The translations under genes and the position numbers were made by a program. From assembly GCA_951213105.1 (NCBI GenBank), contig OX578134.1:135838793-135902792 (forward strand): a stretch of DNA of 64,000 nt, in the 5' to 3' direction. The DNA comes from Amaurobius ferox (taxonomy: Eukaryota; Arthropoda; Arachnida; Araneae; Amaurobiidae). Each line of letters opens with the position of its first letter. The first letter of the stretch is position 1. The notes beneath the pieces are model-generated. The model searched no databases. It saw only the letters and a program-made list of their open reading frames with translations, and was not told the origin of the DNA. Shown here piece after piece: positions 55,511 through 64,000 of this stretch.

Positions 55511-58509
55511 TATAGACATATATCTTAATATGTGTTTCATTAATTTGAATAAATGGAATAATAATGTACACTGTAAACATTTTCAGAAGGGGTTTTTTCA
55601 TGAAAAAGTGTAAAAAAAAGTTTTTTGTTTTGAAACACAAATCTTTCTGATACAAAGAATCTTTTTACAAAATACTTTTTAGAGTTATAAATTCAGGCAT
55701 TTTAACTGCAGAGATCGCCTGTGACAAAATGGATCGGTATTTGATCTTAAAATTCATAAATGATAGATTTGAATTCATTCAGAGTATGGGTGGTAAGCCT
55801 TCGGTATGCATACATGCTCTTAGTGTTTCAAAATGCACTTTAAACTGTAAGATCTGTTAGATTAGGTCACATGTGCACAAAAGGATCAATAGAGTGCCAG
55901 CAAAATGTAATTCAGCCAAACTGAATAACTGAAATATTTTAATTTAAGATAAATTTTTTATTTAATAAGAAAATATTTCTTCAACTCACAGAGCAGCTGA
56001 GATGTTTTATCCTACAGAATATTTGTGTATATATTTTGTAAGACTGTAAAGCTCTAAAAGACTAACATTAACATTTATGACCTTAAATCTTTTAATAACA
56101 CGTTCATAAGATATTTACTTACTTTAAGAGTGTATTATATTTGAAAGATATATTTAAATTGAAACATTTGATTTTGAAGATTTGAAATGGGAAATAAAAT
56201 TATTCTAAAGTTATAAAGTTTGAAAATAACCCTAAAGACTTAAATTTTGAATTTAATTTTAAAGATTAAATAGCTTTAAATTTAAATGCACCAATGTTTG
56301 TTATATCTATTGCTTATTTCTTTTTCTAACAAATTCCCGAACAAAATAACATTTCACCTTATTTTGTAAAATCATTCATTTATAAGAATTAAATTTTGCC
56401 AACAAACGCGCCAAATGTATAATATTTAGTTTTAAACGTACAAATGATTCGTGTACTTTTTATTTACTTCTTTTCACACTACATTTCCTATCAAAAATGC
56501 ATTGCGATGGAAGATCACCTTGTTCCGTGACGGCTCTCAGGTGTTGCCAACAGCTGGAATAAAATACTAAATCAGACATGATGAAAAATAAGAAAAATGA
56601 TTCCGCTGACAATATATCTCTTCGATACTTTGCGGAGTTGATAGGCATCAAATTACCCACCGCAGTTCAAAAAACATCACACGTTTTCTGGACCCTAATG
56701 ATGTTGGCCGTATAAATGTGTTTGTCAATCGCGTTCACTGTGTGGAGCTGACGTTCTGGATATTTTGTCAGAGAAGGCGAGTTAATGACCCACGATCAGC
56801 GCATAGTGTTCCAGTTTTTTCTTCGATTTTTCGTCTGGCGTAGAAAGTTTTTCCTTAATGTGCGGCTTAACCGTCGTGAGAAAATTCGGCAATGAAAGCG
56901 GTTCTAACTACGAGTTTTAGAAGTATTCACTCTTGGTTTTGGATTCGCTAGACCGATCACATTTCAAAAAGCAGTTATTGACATTTAATAAGAAATTAAA
57001 GGACTTCTTAAGTAGTTTATTCAACTTCTTAAGTCGTTGTTTGTGATATAGATTTTTAAAATGCAGTTTACATGTGTAAACTTTATGATAGTGTTCATTC
57101 AACTTTATGATAGTGTGTATTTAGATAAATACGAATTTTAATAGAGCAAATCTTTAGTATATTTGGAAAATATTATTTGAAAATTTTTGTTAATTTGATA
57201 TAACCCTATGGCTTACGAAAGAGGAAATATTTTTGTAGATTTGGATAAATTGTTCATTTGAACAAAGATGTAAGAAAAATCTACATTGAACCAAATTTGA
57301 TAGTAGGTTTCATTTTTTCCAACATTGCTTCCTTATCAAGAATTATTTTTTTAAAATTTAATTACTTTCTTATAGTATATGAGAAAAGTCCTTACTTCTG
57401 TCTGTTTGCCATTTTTGGTGACAAATTTGGAGATACATTTGGCGCAACTTGGTGACATTTGGAAAATACCGTCAATTTAACAATAATTCAATGTCTGTAA
57501 AAGTTAAGTTATATTTTCATTATATGGATCTTAACAAACGCCCTTCCAAATTTGAGATTAGTATATCATTATCCTCTATGAATAGACAATGACAATTTTC
57601 GAAAAAAATATATCACTAGAAATCTGTCATCATTTACCAGCAAACTATTGTTTTTTATGAAAAGTTAATTTTAGGCCATGTTATGAGTATTAAATATTAA
57701 ATTAATAGTTGCTGACATCAATCATCATCTGATTAAGCTCTGTAAACAGCTGTTTCCAACTCTGTGAAAAAGAATTTGAGCAACTTTAAATCCTGAGTAA
57801 TTTGATGACAAAAGCTCCTATAAATATATTATTTTTTGTTCTTATATTTATTATAGTACAAGTGAACTAGACAATAGGGAATATGCATGTATGTGAAAGT
57901 CTAGTAGAGACTACATTTGCCAATATTTTTTTTAATATTACGAAAATGAAATCTTTCAATAGGAACTTATTTTTGCAAGTTTGATTATCTCCAGATTGAT
58001 ATGTATGCACAGAACGTGTCCATGGACAGTGTTGTTTTCCTTCACGTACTGTCATAGACAAAAGGCTCTTACTAAATTAATATATGGAATTGCATAATGA
58101 AGAAGTGCATTTCCAACATATCATTTATAGGAATTTTAAACAAAAATAAAATCTAATAAGATCAACTATAAGATAAAAATTGCTGCACAATTCCAAAAAC
58201 GTATTCTTAACGTACAGATAATATTTTGTCGTACTAAACGTACAGATAATATTTTGTCTCAGAGATTGAAAATATACTCTGATTATGTATATGTCAGTAA
58301 AGATAGCTTAGAATATATATTTCCTATCTTTACAGAATACTTAACACTTTTATCAATATGTGTTACAGTAAAAGTGATATGACATTAATCATTTAGTCAG
58401 TTATCGCCCAGAGAAAGTGGCTCATTTTCTTTGTTTGATTTCCGCGTTTAACATTCTATTAGGTTATATTATCTAATAATATATTCTGTTAAAATATCGG
58501 ATTATTATG
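55511..58509. other. mostly unique AT-rich sequence
   Basis: At 56460-56910 GC rises and a minus frame ends in PSQCIFDRKCSVKRSK followed by a stop overlapping AATAAA; family not recognised. At 58209-58230 and 58237-58258 a 22-bp unit, AACGTACAGATAATATTTTG plus TC, is duplicated. Otherwise nothing. Confidence 0.4.
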
Positions 58510-59045
58510 GATGAACTTAGCGTTGTCCATTTTTTATTCCTAACGAAGCTAAATCACCATTTGCCTGAATTTTGAAATCCTTTTTACTTGAAAACAACAA
58601 TGGGAAGAGACTACAATTTGCACACGGATGTGCAGAATCACAAATTCAATAATTAAAACGAACTGTAACAAGGTGAAACACCCATTTTGAAACCGTACCG
58701 CTCCGCTTCGTACAACAAATAAGTAAACAACTTTTAATCAGCTAATAAAAATGTGTACACTTGCATGCATTGTGATTGAAACGGGCTCCTGTATGTTAAA
58801 CATGTTTCTGCAATTTAAATGTGTTACTTTGATTTCATTGTTTTCCTTTATTATAATTAGTTTAATTTAATATTAAAATTCTAAAATCTTGCATGGTATT
58901 TTGCATTAGGATTCTCAAATATTGAAATTAATTTTTTGTACTTCTAATTTCATAATTATTTGTTAAATTAAGCTTTAATTTGAAATTGTTCACAGTACGC
59001 ATACTTCATATGCGCGAGTCCTTTCAAAACCCGGACTTTTGCTAG
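58510..59045 (+). repeat. dispersed repeat R2, copy 2
   Basis: Colinear with 8700-9265, same orientation: TTCCTAACGAAG-TAAATCA, CTCCGCTTCGTA, AAGTAAACAACTTTTAATCA, CTTGCATGCATTGTGATTGA, AATGTGTTACTTTGATTTCA, TTGAAATTAATTTTTTGTAC and an end GAGTCCTTTCAAAACCCGGA then CTTTTGCTAGTA. Moderate divergence. Confidence 0.72.
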
Positions 59046-59756
59046 TAGAGCGCTTTTCAAGACAAATAATTAATATTTTTAATTCCTGAGTACACAATGT
59101 AAAAATGCTAATATATTTAAACCATTCAAAATGGGCAATACACATATATGTAAAATATTCAGCAGTTATTAATAAAGTATTCAGCAGAAAATTAATAAAG
59201 ATTTAATTTATACATTTTTGCACATATCACATATTATCACTCAATATTTTTGTAGATTTGTTTTGTGGATTTTGTCACAAATTTCCTTTAAAGACAAGAA
59301 ATCCGCTGATTGATTTATCCGGACTGTGACAGCATCAAAAGTTCTAATTCAACAAGTTTGAAGAAAACTATTATCTCAATCACATATATACACTTTCCTT
59401 TCAATAGTGTACAACGTTGAAACAGTGTTAACAACGTTGCGCATCCAGTATAAATGATTGTTTAGCAAAAGATACGAAGTTCCAATTTCTTGGTCTTGGT
59501 ATAAGTGTTTTTTTAACCGAGGTGTAGCAAAGTCTCTCACATTTCGTATCTCTCCCTAAAGCGAATGATTGAATTTACGGATTGCCAAAGCATGTACATA
59601 TCTTCATTTAGATTGCTTTATTTTAGGGAAATATATTTTTCCACAGATTTGAGCGGACAACACTCGGACATATTGATTTTAGACATTATTGATCGGCGTT
59701 CGGATATTTCTATATATTTTTTTTTAAACAAGAGTAACGGTTTTTTAACACTTTAC
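59046..59756. other. unassigned AT-rich sequence
   Basis: No recognisable gene. A T-run directly precedes the R1 copy. Confidence 0.4.
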
Positions 59757-60919
59757 AACATAGTTGAAAAGTATTCATGACTTTGTTCATTCTATCTGTT
59801 TGTCTGTCTGTATGTCTGTCTGTCTGTCCGTTAGCACGATAACTGCCGTAAAAATGACTTTATCAAAATTAAATTTCAGTATGTTGTTCAAACGGTCTGT
59901 GGGACCTATGGGAATATAAATGAATAATATCACCCAGTTAGTTTTGGATTGAACCCGGGTTGAAAAAATGAAATACATTGAACACTATGGGGCTTACTTT
60001 TTCAAACATTTTTTAAACAAATTTAATATTCACAAATTGCTTTGAAAGTTTTAGAACATATTCAAATTGTCCCATAAAATATATAAAAAAATTCAGCAAA
60101 ATATATTCAATAGTTTTATAAATAAAAATTAATAATTACGCTCTTTATATAAAGAGATCACGTGACCATTATACACATATGTATGAAGAGATCTACTTCA
60201 AAATAAAATATGGCATTAATCTTGTGTCAAAATCGTGATTTTTAAATTCTTTTTAATTAATATTTAGTGTTGCATCCTTCCTAAAACCGCTTTATTTTTA
60301 TTTATTTCTGTGCAACTGTATTATGAAACAGCGCAATTACAATATATTTGAGTTTAAATGCTCATCAAACTTTGATTATTTCTACAACGAAACCTAATTT
60401 TTACTTATGGAGAATGTAAACAGATTAGGCTGTAAGATGAGTTGTATAGGAATTGCTGAAATTCTTTAACGCAAAATTATTTGGTTCTGGAGTCTGCAAT
60501 ATAAATATGAATGAAACATTCATTGATTTTACATAGAGAAGCAGACGATTTAATGTCAGACCTTTTTGATGAAGTTTTATGCATAGAGTTAAATTACTTT
60601 TACCTCCATAGTTTTATATTTCTAAGTAGAATAAATTATTATAGTACTGTGATTAATGAAATAAAAATGTATGAATGAAATATTTGCTGCTTTTACACAG
60701 AGTCAGGCGAATTATATTTCAATGACGTCATTTGAATCAAGTTCATTTTTTTTTTTATAAAGTTTTGAATTTTCAAATATAATTAATTATTGCAGTATTG
60801 TGATAATTTAAAAAATATTACCACTGAATGTATCGCATTTTAAAATTGAGTAATAAAATTAGAGTTGGAAAGTGTTTCATAATCAATGATGATTGATTAT
60901 GAAATAATTTTTCTTGCTT
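59757..60919 (-). mobile_element. R1 copy G, older complete copy
   Basis: Begins with the stem-loop (AACACTTTACAACATAGTTG) and a degenerate GTCT run, and is colinear with copy C but more diverged. It ends GTGTTTCATAATCAATGATG then ATTGATTATGAAATAATTTT TC-TTGCTTT, with a rearranged terminal palindrome. Confidence 0.78.
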
Positions 60920-62650
60920 TACTTTAACCATAGTACTTAATCTATATGCTCTTTCTTTTCTACCCATTGCTGATAAAATGCATATTATGGCATCAAATAA
61001 AAGTAGCTGCTGTCATTGTTTACCGGTTTTATTAGAACTTGGAAATAAAATTTTTGTAGAGATTTATATTTTTTAATTTTCTCAAAATATCAAACAGAAT
61101 TTCAGCTTACGTCTCAAAATTAATACACTATGATGCATTAAAGTATGCACAAAAATAATTTACTTTCTTAACAGGATGTACAGATTTGTTTTCCCCCATT
61201 CAATTCACGTTGAGTAACGTCAATGTTAGAACTTCAATAAAAATTTAAATTAAAAATTAAAGACTAATAAATTAGGGGTATTTTAACTATCATATTGCAC
61301 TAATTAATGACGATGCCTTAAGTACTAAGAATTATGAGATAATCTGTTTTCGTAACATGTTATCACATATACTGATGCTCAAAATTCGTAAGGAAACTCC
61401 TTTCTTTCGGATATACTCGCATAAAGAAATGTTTAGTTTATCGGTGTAACTATATGATTGATTTGATAGTTTTGTTTTAATACTTCGTAATAGGGATTTT
61501 ACTTTAATATTTTTAAATTGAGCTTAGCACTGTTTTCCTGTTTCCCATGAAAATGTTCTTAAAACTTGATACATAATTAGAAGGTCAAAGGATCCTGTAA
61601 GAATTAAAAAGCTGTTGTGATTACCAGCAAGAGTAACTGTAAAAAGTTTTTTTTTTTACAAATTGTCAATACCTTTGAAATGTCAATCCCTTCCTTTCAA
61701 TAATTTGATAGGAAAGCATAATTGCACTTATTTATTGTTATACGAATAATGTTCGTATTTAGGGTTGCCTTTAACAAAAACAGTAACAGCAGTTGGCTTT
61801 ATCACACTTCCTTGTTATATTTTATGCTCTGTAAAAAATACGCATCAAGCTGCCCTGTAGGATTCAAATGTCCAGCTGTCTTGTAGGAAGCAGTAGGTTT
61901 TTTTTGTTGTATAAAAATTACAGTGAAAAAATTTTCTCGCTCGATATTTGAAGTTTTCGGATGAAACATGCTTTGATTTTTGACGTGAATAAAGTCTATG
62001 GTAGGGAGTATCCGGCTGAAATCGAAGAGTTGCCAAAAATGTAAAGACTTTGGAAGTTCACATCTCAGAATCCAAGGGATAAAAATGTAAACAATTTGCA
62101 TGTATTTTGTTGAAATTAGGGTATCATTTGTGAATATACAAGAATAATTTCAAAATTTTAATATTTTCAACAATTTTTTTAACAAAACAAATGAGACTAT
62201 AAACAGTAGATTAACTATTTGAATTTTATTCGATTTTTATATTAGAAGAAGTTATTGATATAAAATGATTTCGGATGCATCGGACTGGAATTACCACTGC
62301 CTTTTGGGGGCTCTTTAGGCTTCTTTCCTTCCTGTTGCTTAAAAATTTCAGGAAATGTTCTAGAAACCCCAGTAATTATGTATTTAGAATATTTCTTTAT
62401 ACAATTCAAATTTCCTCTTTGTGTCATTTCTTGCTATTTTATTTGTCATACAGAAGTAACATAAGTAACATAAGCATAAATATTCATTACATGAGTGAAG
62501 TAGATATTATGATAAGAAAATATAGCATTCTAAGCTGTTACTCTGTTTATTTTAGTATTGTTATGAACATGTAAAATGCTTTCACTGGAGGGTCTTTTGA
62601 AAACCAGAAGGGAAAAATACATTTACAGGCAACCATTTCTATTGCATCAA
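60920..62650. other. AT-rich sequence, no gene recognised
   Basis: Only short chance frames (for example 61802-62101 minus and 62275-62574 plus) with no recognisable domain. Confidence 0.4.
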
Positions 62651-63131
62651 TGTAGGGTTGCCACATTTGGACACTCGAGGTATGGTTGCCAGATTTAGCG
62701 ATTTATGGCTAATTTGGTGACTTTATAAAGGTACGAGAACTTTCTCGAAATCATGAATATTCTTGGTAATACCAGTCTCTTCTGGAAGTTTCTGCGGAGG
62801 GTATATGAAAGGAGTCGTCGCTCAGTAGGAGAGCAGTTGACGTGATACAATCTAAATTAAATTGTAAAATATCAACGTTTTGGGAATAGAATCGGCTGAA
62901 TATGAGAATAGTATCGGCTGAATCTGAAATTAGGAGAGCATTTGATTGCTTTTTTATTGTATAGTTTTTTTTATTGCAGTTTGTTAGTGATTTTGTGAGA
63001 TAACTATTGAGCTATTTGCTGTATATTATTCCAGTCTACTCTATGCTTGTAAATAAATGTATAGGTTATTCCCAAATTTGAACTCATTCTTGTAATCTGA
63101 GAGTACAGCCACGATTCTGGACGTCGTAACA
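62651..63131 (+). mobile_element. possible solo LTR, about 480 bp
   Basis: The segment runs from TGTAGGGTTGCC to GGACGTCGTAACA, i.e. TG...CA ends. It has a TATA-like GGGTATATGAAAGGAGTC at about 62799 followed by an initiator-like CGCTCAGTAG, and a polyadenylation-like AAATAAATG at 63051-63059. These are in LTR order (U3-R-U5). No 4-6 bp target duplication was seen and no second LTR or polyprotein is present, so the call rests on layout alone. Confidence 0.4.
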
Positions 63132-64000
63132 GTGTGCTCAAAGTACAAAAAAAGTTTCAAAAATGAAATTTTTGTTTCACTTATTTTTTCACCAATAATG
63201 TACTCACAAATAATGGAGCTTAATCCTAGAGCTTAATCCCTTCTCATGGAGCTTAATCCTGGTTTATTTCAATAGAATGAAGCGTTTTTCTCTTATCTAA
63301 TTAATCCATAAAACTAATAATTACCATTGTTTATCCTACAACTTTGATTTTTAAGCAAAAAGTTTGAGGCTAATTAATCCACCAGTATTCTATCTGTCAT
63401 ACTTGATCATTAACAAAGACGGTGCTCTAAATACCAAGGATCATTAAAACTGGCGTTTTTGTGAGCATGTTTACAAATTAATTATAAAACCTTTGCTAAA
63501 AAATCTAAAAGCTTTCATGATTTTTGTTTACTGCTTACAATAACAGTGCACACAATAATAGTGTTAAAATAATAGTACAAATTTTAAATATGTTAGGTTA
63601 ATATGTGAGAAAAATGTTAAGCATGAAGATTCTATAATATGATGTATGAGAACTGACTCTGTGTTGAAATATCACTACATTGCTAGATCGGTTTCGAGTG
63701 TTCTAGCGTTCTTCAGTACGAAATAGGCATCTTCAGCATGTTATTTGCAGTAATCTTGCAATTTTCTTTGACTATCGACAAAGTCAAGTATACCACTAAA
63801 ATGGCTTTAAATGTACAGAAAGCTAGTATTTAAGCATGTCAAAGGCAGACTTATAAAAAATTTATTCTGCAATTTTTATTTTCAATACAATACATGGTAA
63901 TGCATAGGGAAAGCATAGGAATTGTACAAAATATCGTAACTCGAGTTTTTGATGGATTTACACGTTTCGAGCACTCTGGAATAAAAAAAACTCTGACTTT
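63132..64000. other. AT-rich sequence to window end
   Basis: GGAGCTTAATCC-like motifs repeat near 63217-63261. The last 70 bases (CTCGAGTTTTTGATGGATTT then ACACGTTTCGAGCACTCTGG) resemble the inner end of T1-related repeats and may be a copy cut by the window edge. Confidence 0.4.

Noticed and set aside
55410..55655. 81-codon minus frame
   Set aside because: It consists largely of Ile-Tyr and Val-Cys repeats translated from the AT/AC microsatellite.

Overview
This looks like a window of nuclear DNA from an arthropod, probably a spider. It is strongly AT-rich, almost free of genes, and packed with old and young transposable elements. The jockey-type reverse transcriptase, the mariner and Tc1 relics, the tRNA-derived SINEs and the minisatellites all suit a large arachnid genome. 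The species cannot be read from the sequence, and 'spider' is an inference. No rRNA gene, functional tRNA gene, CRISPR array or complete protein-coding host gene was found.

Layout. 1-7.8 kb: a degenerate satellite, a mariner element (1200-2555) broken by a short retroposon, a 50-bp minisatellite (2900-3143), then featureless AT-rich DNA. 7.8-17.5 kb: dispersed repeats T1 and R2, a repeated pair of segments at 11.1-11.8 kb, the first full copy of repeat R1 (12494-13814), a Tc1 relic on the minus strand (14504-15010) and an AT-rich minisatellite. 17.5-25.4 kb: a DDE transposon with matching ends (17777-20344) split by a 5'-truncated jockey retrotransposon, then a degenerate tandem array into which a Tc1 element (21389-22618) has inserted. 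25.7-39.9 kb: a tandem segmental duplication of about 0.8 kb, tRNA-derived SINEs, R1 and T1 copies, a 351-bp hierarchical duplication, a 504-bp foldback MITE and a second tandem array carrying a longer retroposon copy (39412-39692). 39.9-45 kb: mostly unique DNA with the only convincing host-gene signal, a first coding exon (43275-43404) ending at a consensus splice donor. 45-64 kb: a dense cluster of R1 and T1 copies, a GC-rich hairpin repeat, an unrecognised 187-codon reading frame, a second R2 copy, an old R1 copy and a possible solo LTR.

The window is best read as layers of insertions. Several relative ages follow from nesting: retroposon into mariner, retroposon into one arm of a duplication, jockey into a DDE transposon, Tc1 into a satellite, R1 into R1. 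The two least explained families are R1 and T1. R1 (about 1.3 kb) has internal tandem repeats, a GACA microsatellite, a terminal stem-loop and junctions between T residues, a layout like Helentron-derived non-autonomous (HINE) elements. T1 (about 0.93 kb) has a terminal hairpin, a CA/TG microsatellite and related sequence at its two ends. None of the transposases appears intact. All coordinates of repeat edges were read by eye and may be off by several bases.
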